Shown here: piece after piece, positions 14,350 through 25,967 of the stretch
Layout of the letters: each line of letters starts with the position of its first letter
Position numbering within the stretch: position 1 is the first letter of the stretch
From: Leptasterias polaris
Lineage: Eukaryota > Echinodermata > Asteroidea > Forcipulatida > Asteriidae
Direction of reading: 5' to 3'
Length of the DNA stretch: 64,000 nt
Assembly: GCA_037783415.1 (NCBI GenBank)
Contig: JAZGTN010000171.1
Span: 1-64,000 of the forward strand
Program-made: the position numbers and the translations under genes
The notes under the pieces: model-generated
Told to the model about the DNA's origin: nothing
Seen by the model: the letters and a program-made list of their open reading frames with translations, nothing else
Database searches by the model: none

Positions 14350-14713
14350 AGGTGCTGTTTACGTTTGGTAATTAGAGCATACTGATTGTGTTAACCTGTG
14401 AAAATTTCACTTCACAAGGTGGTCGCGTTTTTGAGATGTCACCGAAAAACCGGAGCGAATATTTCAACGCAGGAAGATTGGATTCCTACAGGAATACAAT
14501 CTGAGCGAGAAGCGCACGGCCAAACGCTTCTCAAATTCAATTTTTTATGGGGGAAAGAGTGATATATTTTTCCATAACCGTAGTACTTCGAAGTGAAACA
14601 ATTCTCAAAAATGCATTATACAAAAATGCATTAATCCAAAGCTGCTGTACTTCTTCCATGTAAGTTTTTACTGCCATTAATTCTTAGAGTCATAACCAAC
14701 GTATACAGACCCT
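14350..14713. mobile_element. TTAA-flanked MITE, 364 bp
   Basis: The left end AGGTGCTGTTTACGTTTGG and the right end (complement AGGGTCTGTATACGTTGG) form imperfect terminal inverted repeats. TTAA lies at 14,346-14,349 and 14,714-14,717. Degraded pieces of the same family occur at 44,231-44,300 and 44,640-44,760, sharing the interior motif CATAACCGTAGTACTTC. Confidence 0.8.
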
Positions 14714-14717
14714 TTAA

Positions 14718-14783
14718 AGGTGCTGTATACGTTTGGTAATTGGAGCCTACTGATCGTGTTACTCCCATATAAATGTAGACCCT
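14718..14783. mobile_element. Miniature second copy of the same MITE sharing one TTAA
   Basis: A 66-bp piece starts AGGTGCTGTATACGTTTGG and ends TGTAGACCCT. It abuts the upstream MITE through a single shared TTAA (14,714-14,717) and ends at another TTAA (14,784-14,787). It looks like a deletion derivative retaining both ends. Confidence 0.6.
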
Positions 14784-15299
14784 TTAATGTGGGCGGCTGC
14801 ACATTTCCATTCTAGTTTTACACAAGAAAAAAATTACCAAACACGGGGGTACCGACTAACACATGCTGCATTTGCGTCTTTTGGGATACATGTACTTTGA
14901 CAATATAATTATTGGATCGGGCTCAAAAATGTTTTTATGTTTTTCTCAAATATTATTAAATTGTAAACGTATTTTTGTCATTTGTTTTTTAAGGGAAAAA
15001 CATTCAATTCAACCCCTCACATTGTACAAATGTGCATGGTGCAGTACGGCTTGATTTAGAGCACAAAAGCGGTGCTCGATTAACTAAGTAATAGGCAGTA
15101 TTTTCAGAAAACTGGCTGTGCAAAACACGGCTGGGCTGCACTACTCGCTTGCACCACCACAATCAAAAGTCGATCTGACGTTTCCTTTATGCAGTTAATC
15201 ACCCATGTTTGCAACAATGCATACCTTACCCTGGATGTTATTGTTATTTCGGGCTCTAATGTTATTATAGCTAGAACCCAGATACGATGTGATTTGGGT

Positions 15300-15735
15300 A
15301 ATATAGCAAGACAGTGGATGTGATTTTGATAATTGGCAATTAACCATGGATGTGATTTGTTACTCAGATTTTATTTGGGCAAGGGCCCATGACACTAGAT
15401 GTGATTTTGGTAATGCATCCAGACAGTGGATGTGATTTTGGATTGGCACAATTAACCATGGATGTGATTTCGGGTTAGGATGTGATTTTGGCGAGGGCCC
15501 AGATACTAGATGTGATTTTGGTTTCGCAGCCAGACAGTGGATGTGATTTTGGCAAGTGGCAATTAACCAAGGATGTGATTTCTGACTCGAATGTGATTTT
15601 GGCAAAGGCCTGGACAGTGGATGTGATTTTGGTAATGCAGCCAGACAGTGGATGTGATTTTGATAATTGGCAATTAACCACGGATGTGATTTCTGGGTCA
15701 GATGTGATTTCGATGGTGCGGATGTGATATTGGCT
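15300..15735. repeat. Minisatellite built on GATGTGATTTTGG
   Basis: About 14 copies of a GGATGTGATTTTGG-like core lie ~30 bp apart, grouped into ~120-bp larger units that include CAGACAGTGGATGTGATTTT and GGCAATTAACCATGGATGTG. The array continues weakly in opposite orientation at 15,745-15,800 (AAAATCACATCC). ORFs over it are by-products of the repeat. Confidence 0.85.
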
Positions 15736-15759
15736 AAACGGTCCTAAAATCACATCCAA

Positions 15760-17454
15760 TCGATTCACTTTTCCATTTTAGTTGTAAAATCACATTTAGG
15801 CCATTCACAGTGTGATATCATTCATTCCAAATACACTTTACAGAATATTTGCAATGTAACTAAAAGAGTGCGTCCGATTAGCTTCCCCGGTACGACCCGT
15901 GTGAGCTCATCGACCCTTACAGATCCGGTTTGTGGGGTACTGCTATTGTTGTTCTATTATTCCCTTTTCTGAAGAATTCCCTTGTGGGGTCCAATTGTTC
16001 CTATTGAAATGACCTTGTGGGGTCCATTGTTCCATTGTTGTCAGGACCCCACAAGTGCCAATCCGTGCGAACATCCAGGTTAGCCCCTGACATGAGCTAA
16101 TCGAACGCAAACTTCCCCCTGGATTTACACCAATGCATCTTGGGATAGCCAACGTCACAGTGACGTCACAGGTGAACCGGGTCAATACATTAACCTCATG
16201 ACGCAGCTCTAATTACTGTCAACTTGAATAATTCAAGTCAATGATATACTATCTGGGGAAAAAAATCATTCATGCATGGACTATAGGCGTCATTTGGCTG
16301 ATTGGCTGCCAGAATAATAGACCTATTTGTTGAAAAGAAATTCAACAGAATGAGTGTAATAAAGCCTGAAGTACTATTTTACGATCTTCAATTGGGGTTG
16401 GGGATGAAAGAAAGTATACAATTTGTAATTTGCAAGCCATGATAAGGCAACATTTCACAATGAGGACGTATATAAATGTCTACATTCACTGAACAGATTA
16501 CTAAGAGAGGTTTGGTGATAATTATTGCTTGGCCCGACAGTGCAGTGTAAATATTGAACTAGAATTGTGTACAAAACTATCGTTTTGAAGACACTTCTCC
16601 TGTGCTTTTCAGAAAGATTCGCGAAAAGCCCTGGTCATCACTTATGTTACGTCATAATGTGGGAGCTCCGTTTCATAAAAGTGGCTTCGACTTCAAATAG
16701 TGTCATTTTCAACGTCAGAAGTGTTTCAAGTTTTGTTAAACCTTGAAGTTGGGACCTAATTTTTTGGTCAATAATTCGGAAGTTTACAAATATCAAAATT
16801 ACATTAAAATGTTTAGCAAACACATTATAAACAAGTTTAAACAAAAAGCATTCCCGTTAAAAAAAGGTTTCGCTCAAGTAGCTGTTTAATGGCGGAGGTC
16901 TTTCCCCGCAAACGCCGAGAATGGTGTGGTGGTAACTTTGCATTTGGGATGAGACACTTATAAATATACGGAGCTTTTATAGGTGGAAAACATCGGGTTT
17001 AATCTTCGTTTGAAGGAATTTTTGTTTTCGTTCAAACAATTTTTTTTCGTTCGAACATCTTCGTGTGCACAAAGATCTTTTCGCTTGAGCAAAGTTTTTT
17101 TTTTTCGTTCGAACGAGGATTATTTTTGTTCAACGAAAATAATTTTCCAAATTTTGTTTTCGCCAATGTCTCTTTAAAAGTTCCGCAATATCCGGACGCT
17201 TCATTAAACAAAGGAAAATACACAAATTGTCGTAGATCTCCAATGTGAATGCCAAGGCATCGTAACAGTAATGTAGCCTTGTCAAGTTCCAGTTACTAAG
17301 GTTAACGGTATAAAGCATAATTGGTTATGATCGAAATAGTCGTGAATGTAAAATTATTTTCATGCTGAAAGCTGATTTCGTTTATTATGGACTGGAGCCC
17401 AATTGTCAGGAGAAATGAAAGAGCCATGAAAGAGAAAAGAGTCCACAAGCCACT
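15760..17454. other. Non-coding stretch, no gene recognised
   Basis: It contains a small GTGGGGTCC-type cluster around 15,970-16,055 (with one inverted copy) and a degenerate TTTTCGTTCGAAC-type stretch at 17,010-17,150. No domain-bearing ORF was recognised. Confidence 0.5.
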
Positions 17455-17456
17455 TA

Positions 17457-17694
17457 CACTGCAAAAATCAGGGTATTCAAATTGACACCATGGCTGTTGT
17501 CACATATTATAGATACCAAACAAGAATCGACATTTTAGGCTACAACATTGGTGTGTGAAAATAACAATAATTTGTGCCCACCTAATGACATTGGTGTTAT
17601 GTTAACACCCCATGGTGTTGATGTTGATTCCCTTTTGTGTATCTGTATTTGACAACACCAATGGTGTCAATTTGAACACCCTGTTTTTGCTGTG
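17457..17694. mobile_element. MITE with ~33-bp TIRs, apparent TA target site
   Basis: The left end CACTGCAAAAATCAGGGTAT continues into TCAAATTGACACCA. The right end, reverse complemented, reads CACAGCAAAAACAGGGTGTT then the same TCAAATTGACACCA. TA flanks both sides (17,455-17,456; 17,695-17,696). The 238-bp interior is non-coding and contains further AACACC/GGTGTT motifs. Confidence 0.75.
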
Positions 17695-17696
17695 TA

Positions 17697-18687
17697 TCTT
17701 CTGTCCGATTTTTAGCACTCCATGTTTGCCCGATTACTAGGCCATGTTTTGGCCAAAGTCTGAGGAATTTCCTCGTTTTTTCCTGATATGCCGGAATAGA
17801 AATTAAATTCTCCTCTTCAGGCATACAACCACCCCATCCAAAAACATTTCTCTTATCAGTGAAAACCCAAACATTTATTGCGGGGGGGGGGGGGGGTGGG
17901 TAGGACTTTCTCAATTGCAGTTCCATGTCACAAGCATTCCAATAGTGATTCTCAATACTAATTATTAGATAGATAGATAGATAGCATTTACTGTCCACAT
18001 TAAAAAATATAGAAATTCGATTTCCACTGGAAAATGGGTAAAAAATAAACATTAAAGGGACACGTTGCCTTCAAATCTCATGAAAATTTACTGTTTGGAG
18101 GCCGTTCCTTATCCTTATTAAGAGTTGTTCTTGCAATAAAACACCTTTAATGTGTAAAAATTAGTGAATGGTGATTTAAAAAAAACAACATTGGCCTCTG
18201 ACCCCTCGACATCTTTCCCGCGAAACGTATGTATTTCCAGCCGTAAATACCATCGTCCAGCATGTAATGGCAAAATGCGCGATGAACAGTGGCCTGGTAA
18301 ACCTATCTGATGAACCCTAGGTAACATACCATTCTCTACACTATTGCTCATCTGTTCACCTCCCTGTGTTGCATGTATTCTGTTTTCGGAATATGTGGCT
18401 GGTTATTCCGCGAATACGCGGCGTAGCTTCAGGTAGCTCGGTTTGTATGAACGTGTATGTAAACACCTACACCGTTCATATGTCAAAATGGATCGCCACA
18501 AAAAACAGATTTAAGACGTGTCCAAAAAGAAGAAACCTCGTCAATCAGGGTAAGAAAACTGTCATGGGACTAACCGAGAGAAACAACCGTTGTTGTTTAT
18601 ACCAAATGTTTATTGTGGACAGGAGGGATGAGGACTCAGCCACGGCACATCACAGCAGCACTCTGATCATCATTTTACGAGTGGAAG
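17697..18687. other. Non-coding stretch with simple repeats
   Basis: A G-run (about 17,882-17,895), a (GATA)n microsatellite near 17,966-17,984 and a TTAA-AGGGACACGTTGCCTT MITE end near 18,053 are visible. No convincing gene. Confidence 0.5.
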
Positions 18688-19086
18688 TAGCGTTGTTTCG
18701 TTTCAAATGGTTTATCACACGTAGTATACGGTACACAGCATTCTATCCAATCAGAATCCCTGAAGTACAATACAGCCCGCCCACCATGCTGTCATCCAAT
18801 CACGAAGGAGTACAGAACCGTCTCCTAACGTCAACTACTTAAGAATGCATTATTCATTCCAATTCACACCAGCTTTCTGGATAAGTAGGCCTACATGTGT
18901 GTGTGTGCATTCACTCTTTGTACGGATCGCCATTGGATTTCTTTAACTGTAATCCCCCCCATAAAAAATACCCAAAACAAAAACAAGACAATAATTAAAA
19001 AGGAATCCGGTGTTACTGTAATCGCGGGTAATTCAAATAAGGCATTGATGAATCCAATTCGTTGGGTGTTCTGTTGGGCTGGACCC

Positions 19087-19095
19087 CGTGGGTAC
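19087..19095. repeat. 9-bp target site duplication, left copy (CGTGGGTAC)
   Basis: Abuts the TIR start TAGTCTCGG at 19,096. An identical copy lies at 33,124-33,132. The uninterrupted foldback arm (minus strand, 34,943-34,935) has a single CGTGTGTAC here. Confidence 0.88.
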
Positions 19096-19379
19096 TAGTC
19101 TCGGTTCGAGACGGTCTTGGTGATTTTATTCCACGATCCACGGTCAGCATACATCGCGCAATACACTACCCACGCCTCCCACACACACACCCGTCTGCCG
19201 CGCACAGCCATGAAGCGCTAGCCACACAACGCTATCACACAACGCTATCTGCCGCGCACAGCCATGAAGCGCTAGCCACACAACGCTATCACACAACGCT
19301 ATCAGCCACACAATGATATCAGCCACAAACCGCTATCAGCCACACACCGCTCTCACAAGACCGTCTCGGTACTCTACTA
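19096..19379 (+). repeat. Element I left terminal inverted repeat (284 bp)
   Basis: Starts TAGTCTCGGTTCGAGACGG and ends ACCGTCTCGGTACTCTACTA. It contains a ~54-bp tandem unit twice (19,197-19,250 and 19,251-19,304; core GCCATGAAGCGCTAGCCACA) followed by shorter ATCAGCCACACA units. AGACGGTCTTG near its outer end and CAAGACCGTCT near its inner end are inverted, so each TIR could fold on itself. Confidence 0.93.
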
Positions 19380-19780
19380 TGAGATCACATGACAACAAGG
19401 CATTGACCTAAATATGCATATTCAACAAAGGTTACAGCAGAAATACGCAAGCGCAAAGGCACAATTATAAACCTGCATAATGAGCATATCAGACTGTGCA
19501 CTGTGCATGCACTGGATGCATGCTGTTTACACGCGGACCTGTGACAACCACTGGCCATGTGTACTGTGTGTGTACATTGTACGTGTTGTCAAAATGCGTT
19601 GGACCAAACTTCTTTGGTTGTGTTGTAAAAGCACGCGCACGATAGGTGGAAAGTTTTGATGAATGGTACGCTGGCAGTGAACATCTTTCTTTTGCTAGCG
19701 AAGCTTTTGTCGACACTTGCAGCAAAAAAAAAACACTTCAAAAATATTTGTTGATGTCAGTGTTGTTGACGGACTGAAGA

Positions 19781-22600
19781 ATGGCCGCAGCAGAGGCCGC
19801 CTCTGCGGCCGATCACACTAAGTCTAAGACAAGAAAATGTCGCTGGTGTCTTATTTGTAACCGAGAGTTAGTGACATGTAAGAGTTATTCCACATTAAGT
19901 ACATTAGCAAAGAAGAACCGACTATTTTCATCCCATTTAAGTGACGTTGTTGGCGATGTTATCGTACCTTCTTGTACAACATTTATGTGTGATGGTTGTC
20001 ATGCAAAGGTGGAAAGGGTAAAACAGAGCACGGAACTACGAAATGAAATACATCTAAACTATGAGAAAACAAAAGCAACTCGTCTTGGCGGCAGCCAAGC
20101 ACTGGGTCCCAGTACACCGAAGGCGATTCCACAGAGACACGGCCAGCTCGATCGCGATCGACAGAAACGAAAGGCCACCAGTTCTCCAGGAACCCCCTCA
20201 ACACGTAAAGTAAGTAAAAAGCGGTTTGCATTAATTGTTTTATTCCTGGTATCAGTACATTTATAATTATTTCTCATTTCTTTATTTTTTTTATTCTATT
20301 TTATTTAAGTCATCTTTATTGCGAGGAAAAACCCCACTCAGTGCACAGCAGCGCTGCTTTCCATGGGGGCCCTCAGTACATGTTTGTTGAGCTCAAAGCT
20401 TCAAGTGCAATTTAATTTTCCCTTTGCAATTCTAAGCGTTGTACTATGTAATACTACTACTAGGGTGGAAATGCATATTGTAATATTACAATACAAGAGG
20501 ATCCGTGATTACACATTTGAAAACATTTTCACTAACTCAAAGTTTGGCTTGAAAATGTAACTTATCAAGAGTTTTCAAAATTAAAACATTAAAATTTGTA
20601 GAAGTACCGTTGGTTTTGCCACCTTCACTTGTTGGTAGGGCCATTTTCAATTTTCGAAATGCTTTACAATACATGACCCCAAAATACAACAAATGGAAGC
20701 AGACATTAGAATAGAACTTGAAGCCACTGAGCTCGACAATCAAATCAGCGTTGTAAATGACTTTTTGACAACGAACAATTCCTGTATGGAATGTTTCAGC
20801 CTCATTTATCGGAACAAAACTGATGTCACGTTTCATATATCACTCTGCCTGAGTGAAAGAGTTTCAAATTAAAAGACATTTTAAACCACTTGCGTAATGT
20901 TAAAGGCTCGTATTTTTTTAAACCGTAATAAGGACTCTATCCACAAAACTGAATTTAACCTCTTTAATTAAGGCCCCTCTAATGTATGTCTTTGTACTTC
21001 ATATCCATGAGTTTAGAGTTTTTACAATTTTTATGTGTATGTATGAAAACCTTTATCAGAGTGTGTTCACTCTTGCCTATTTTTTAAAGAGCAAAAATTC
21101 CAACCAAGTCATTTTGGTGCACAAACTTATTCTATAACCATTTTTAAACATACTCATTTCATTACATTGATTATAATTTGTAATTAATGTATGATTTAAT
21201 TATTACCCCACAGCCGATGAAGAAGAGACTCAGTTTCGAGGAAACAACTGGAGTCAAAGCTGAGGTGAGGATATGCCTTTTTCTTTTCCAACTCGTTTTG
21301 TTCATATTTGAATAACAATATGTACATTTAAAGGCAGTGGACACTATTGGTAAATACTCAAAATAATTATTAGCATAAATCCTTACTTGGTATTAATGAG
21401 TAACGGGGAGAGGTTGATAGTAAAAATCATTGTGAGAAACGGCTCCCTCTGAAGTAAGGTAGTTTTTGAGAAAGAAGTAATTTTCCACGAATTTGATTTC
21501 GAGACCTCAAAATTAGAATTTGAGGTCTCGAAATCAAGCATCTGAAATCACACAACTTCGTGTGACAAGGGTGTTTTTTCTATCAATATTATCTCGCAAC
21601 TTCGACCACCAATTGAGCTCAAATTTTCACAGGTTTGTTATTTTATGCATATATTGAGATACAACAAGTGAGAGGACTGGTCTTTGACAATTACCAATAG
21701 TGTCCACTGTCTTTAATGATTAATAGGCACGTATGAAAAAAACAGTGATTTCTTTATTTTGCACAACACAAATTTAATGCAGCTTATAAATCAGCATACC
21801 CTATGTTAACATCATACATAGCATCAAATCCATTTTCAATATGATATAGTACAATAACTGAATTTTATTTATACACGTAGCAAAGACAGCTTGAGCCAGA
21901 AATACATGTACATGGGATAAAAGTAAAAAAGCCAGGAAAAATATAGGATTGTAAAATTTAGGATTGTAGATGCTCTGTGGTGCGATATTTGAACCCCCCC
22001 CCCCCCCGGATCTGCCAATTGAGATGCCAACCAGTACATTTTTTGTAAATTTTGTACAAAATACGATGAAGTAAGTCTTGCTAAGTCCTTTTTAAAAATA
22101 AATTATACACATTTTTTTTCACAAAATACTATTTTTGCTTAAAAACTATTTTTTTCTTCTCTAGAGTACATGTACTTGTTTTGGGGCAAAGGTTGGCGTC
22201 CCGTAGTTGATAACACTGCTTGCTACGTTATGGGTATAAAGTACTTGTACATGTACTTCAATATGGACGTTTAAATATTGCAGTATTTAAAGAAACACAT
22301 TGTCAAAATAAATGAACTGTTTTTTGCAGCAGAAATAGTTTGATTTATCTCAATTACTTTGTCTGTTTTGAAACAATTCAGAACTTGGTAGCAAGTCAAA
22401 TGTTGGTGGCTGGTAGATTGAAAGAGAAGCAATATCGATTGTAAGTGCACTTCATATCATTGTAATTGACCATACCATCATGAAGTTAATAATTGTAATT
22501 ATGCAACAGAAAATATACAAATGAAGCTGCTGCAAACTGCTTACCAACCACAATGTGGTATAAATACAACAAATTTCAATGCCTTGTGATGTTTTGTTAA
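19781..22600 (+). CDS. Putative zinc-binding protein of Element I (4 exons, ~209 aa)
   Basis: I do not recognise this family. Proposed exons are 19,781-20,209, 21,214-21,264, 22,382-22,440 and 22,510-22,600. All junctions are GT-AG and phases agree (0, 0, 2), giving 630 nt with one stop. Residues ~21-75 hold spaced cysteines (CRWCLICNRELVTC ... CTTFMCDGC), resembling a ZAD-like or treble-clef zinc module. The middle is basic and rich in K/R, S/T and P (~90-160), suggesting nuclear or nucleic-acid contact. The gene sits 400 bp inside the left TIR and runs convergently to the RecQ gene, so it is probably element-encoded. Intron 2 holds a TTAA MITE. The last exon is the least certain. The first exon starts at an ATG followed by an alanine-rich stretch. 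Confidence 0.6.
21332..21712. mobile_element. TTAA-flanked MITE in intron 2 of the zinc-binding gene
   Basis: The TIR AGGCAGTGGACACTATTGGT and its near-complement at the right end are bounded by TTAA (21,328-21,331; 21,713-21,716). The same family is seen at 61,034-61,393 (AGGCACTGGACACGTTTGG) and as a remnant at 38,097. Confidence 0.88.
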
Positions 22601-23079
22601 AGATGCATTTGGGCAAACTTGACAGTCAAAAATTGATTTCAGTGTAAATTGTAATTTTTTTCCTGAGTAGGAAAAGTTATTATTTTTCATTTGATTCTCA
22701 GAGCGAAAAATCCATGAAGGAGTAATGGCAGTATAATCAAAACCTGAAATGAATGGCTGGGTGAAGGCCCACATGACCTTGAATACTGAATAATTATCAG
22801 CACATGTGTGCCTAAGTAGTGTTTTAAAAAAAAGGTTGTGTGCACAAGTCATCAAAGGATTAACGAGCAGCTTATGTTTTTATTTCATTTCATTTTATGG
22901 TTCTAACCCTTAAGCATTTAACATGTTTTTCCCGCTTACAACGGCTGATAAACATTGAAAATTTGCTCAATGTTCTTGACATTCAAATTTTTGTCAAAAA
23001 CGGCCCAAAAAGCGGACAATGTTTTGGTCCAAACTCTGTAAGTTCAATCTGATTTCACAACACTGCCATATTGCGTTAT

Positions 23080-25773
23080 TCAGTCACTCTCACTACTATA
23101 TTGTATTCCCAGTTCTGCATACTCCCCACCAAACTCATCTTCCTCATCTGATTCCGAAATACTAGAACCTGAATTAGTATCAATATCGGAGTAAGTGGCA
23201 CTGTCAAGACTGTCAACATAGTTATATACACACGTTTTGACAATGTTCCATGCTGCCTGTGAAACATCCTTGCGGGAGAAAGTGTATCGGTCATCAAATT
23301 TGTCAAAGGGAAACACAATGTTACATTCTGTGATGATTGCTTTCATTGTGTCCATTGAAAAGCAACATGATATGTCTTCACCAGTGTAAAGATGACTACT
23401 GCTGTCTGTCAAGAGGCTCACCCTCAGAGTGTCAAGCTGCTCGGTAACCTCCTGGATCTTGTCATCTGGGACGGACACGACTCTCATCTCTGATGATGTA
23501 GAAACTCCATGGGTCAGGGTGTCCCTGAACTTCAGCTCGGCAAAAGGAGATGGCATTTTGCATTCTCCTTCCTGGCATGTGCATAATGGAGCACAAATGT
23601 CACAACAATTGTGGTGAACAACCCTGCCTTCCTTGTTTGCTGGGAAGCTTGCTCTGATTACCCCTCGTCTGCATATGTCCCCCTTCAAGAACGCCTTCAT
23701 GTCATCACTGGTTTTTAACCCAGCGCTAGCACCAGGGAAATCTATCAAGATGGAAACACTCTGTGTTCCATCCCGCCCGGCTCTTCCGCTCAGTTGGATC
23801 ACATCATCCAACTCGGTTGGGTGTCCCACCATAACTATTGTTTGTACATTCTTCACGTTGAGGCCCAGTCCAAAAGCAATGGTAGCAAAGAGCACACGAA
23901 TTTCACCCTCTGTCTCTGCAAAGCTGTTGATAATCTTCTTCTGCACATCTGCTTCCGTGTTCGTATGATACATATCAAAGTGGCAGTGATGTTTCTCCCC
24001 TAACAGGGAAGCAAACAAAGTATACAACATACTCACGTTCCTCCGTGACTGGCAATAAATGATTGTTCTGTCAGTCGAAATGCCCTTTTCAACAATTTCG
24101 GTTGCCAGCCAGGTGAACATGTTGTCCAAGTTTTTGGTGGGTGACTTCAGGACGATGAACTTTATGTTGAGGCTTTCCGGACTTTCCTCAATGAGTCCGA
24201 AATTTCTCATTGCTAGACTGTTGATGATAGTCTGTCTGACTTTCAGGGTAGCTGTAGCCGTCAGTGCCACCATACTTGTTGACTGTTGCAGTGTTGAGCG
24301 TAACTCCCCAAGTTGACCATACACTTTGCGAAAAGCTGCACTTTCTCTCGATGAATGGCCCCTTTGGATTTTAGAAGGAAACAAATAATTATGACAACAA
24401 TATGGAAAATAAACACAAAATTATTGAGTTTTTGAGATTGAGTTTTTGTTTATTTCAAATGGAGGAAAACCTGGCATTAATAAATACTTTGGACAGCTTA
24501 TATATTCTGATTGGTCAAAACCTGATCACATGGGGGTGTATTAACATGTGTTTAAAAGACTGTTTTTGGAAACTAGCGAATAAATGGCACCTAAACCAAC
24601 ATACATTATGTGTTCACTGTTATTCAATGTTTATGCATCTTAGTTTCATTGGCACTGCGCTCACATGCGCTGAAAGTGTATTAATTTTTGTGTAACAGGT
24701 GTGCACGTATAAACCCATATTTCCATATATGGTGTTTTTTACCATTCAGCAGAACTAATACTTTAACAGTTTTCATTGAAAATGTATTTAGTGAAGACCG
24801 GGTCCTTACACAGTTTATTCTCTAAGTAATTGCTATCTTTTGTGTGTCATTAAGACCTGTAGTTAATAATAACTATAATAATAATAATAATAAAAATTAG
24901 AATACTAAGTATCGTTAGTTATATACAAGATGATGCAAGTTGCACCATCTACGAACGATCATAAGTATGTGCAACTGCAATCCAAGTTCACCCCAACAAA
25001 GTCGCCCCAAACAAGCTAAACCTAAGATGTAGCGAATCTCGCAAATGTCGCCCCCCCCCCCCCCACCCCCTCTAAAAAATTCTGCACATCCCTATCTAAC
25101 AGTAACACTAACAGAAGAAGCCGCTAACACAATATGTTGTAAAGTGAGCCATTTAACATGCATCCATAAATAACAAACAACCAATAAATAAAACAAAAAA
25201 TCCCCCAAAGTGATGAACAATTACTAACGTTAACTATGTATAAACAGGGTCATTCGCAGTCAGTGAGTACTGTTACCATGGTTACTATACTAGTGTTACT
25301 CACCACTTTGCCACACAGTGGCTTTCGTCAATGAAAATCCCATGGCATCTTGACCGGACTAACTTCAAGAGCTCTTTTCCCTTGGTCGTGAAAAGTGACT
25401 CTGGGCTCGCAAACAAAATTGAATAATTGTGCGACTCCTCCAAGATGCAATCAGGAATATCAGATGTGATATCGGCAGCCTTGAGACCAAGCTGACTGAC
25501 ACTGTTTAACTGGTCTACAGCGAGAGCTTTCAGCGGCAGAATTACAATGACCAGAGCCTTCTCTTTGCTTTCATCCACGACGTCATTTAGGAAATCTTTA
25601 ACCACTGGTGCAGCTTGGAAAATGCCGCTTTTACCAAAGCCTGTTGGTAAATTAATAAATAAATCGTGTCCCTGTACAAATTGTCGCAGAGCTGAAGATT
25701 GGTGGCTTTTAAACTGCCCAAATCCTAACTTTTGGGCCGCGAATTCTAAGGCAGCATCAACACGATCCGCCAT
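23080..25773 (-). CDS. RecQ-like DNA helicase (2 exons, ~583 aa)
   Basis: An SF2 3'-5' DNA helicase of the RecQ family. Exon 1 is 25,773-25,304, the intron 25,303-24,362 (GTGAGT...AG) and exon 2 24,361-23,080. The joined codon restores the Trp after the DExH box. Visible motifs are Walker A LPTGFGKS (~42-49), motif II DESH then CVAKW (~149-157), motif III LTATAT (~190-195), motif VI QLSGRAGRDG (~346-355), and an RQC zinc-binding signature CRR...HNCCDIC (~387-413). The tail is acidic (last ~25 residues). It is shorter than host WRN/BLM proteins, with no HRDC or exonuclease domain visible. I chose the ATG at 25,773; upstream codons are non-ATG. The frame is intact. It lies within the Element I TIRs, so it is likely element cargo or replication machinery. 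The nested ISL2EU begins 43 bp upstream and probably separates it from its promoter. Confidence 0.93.
24975..25080. other. TCGCCCC-rich short-repeat patch in the RecQ intron
   Basis: Several CGCCCC motifs (for example AAGTCGCCCCAAACAAGCTA) precede a C-run at about 25,051-25,064. It resembles the larger GGGGCGA/TCGCCCC clusters in the YqaJ intron (31,160-31,760), so both introns probably host the same small repeat family. Confidence 0.45.
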
Positions 25774-25967
25774 ATTTGTAGTTTCCAAGCAAGCTAGCTA
25801 ATTCTCTGTGACATATAGACCTTTCTTTTGACACGTCACGAGTCACGTGATAAAGCAAATCCGCCATCTTGGTTGGCAAACTCGGATGTAAACAAACCGA
25901 TCGTAAGACGTGCAGCCCGCGTATTTCAAGTGTCAAAGTGTTGTCTGTTTGAAACCGCAAAAACATA

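Noticed and set aside
17597..18052. 151-residue minus-strand ORF
   Set aside because: Spans a MITE end, a G-homopolymer and a GATA microsatellite; proline run comes from the homopolymer.
18366..18842. 158-residue ORF near the foldback border
   Set aside because: Its 3' half lies in the foldback left arm and its 5' half in unrelated flank; no domain recognised.
23080..25773. RecQ gene as an ordinary host helicase (WRN/BLM/RECQL)
   Set aside because: Too short, lacks HRDC and exonuclease domains, and lies inside TIRs with a target duplication; a captured host gene remains possible.
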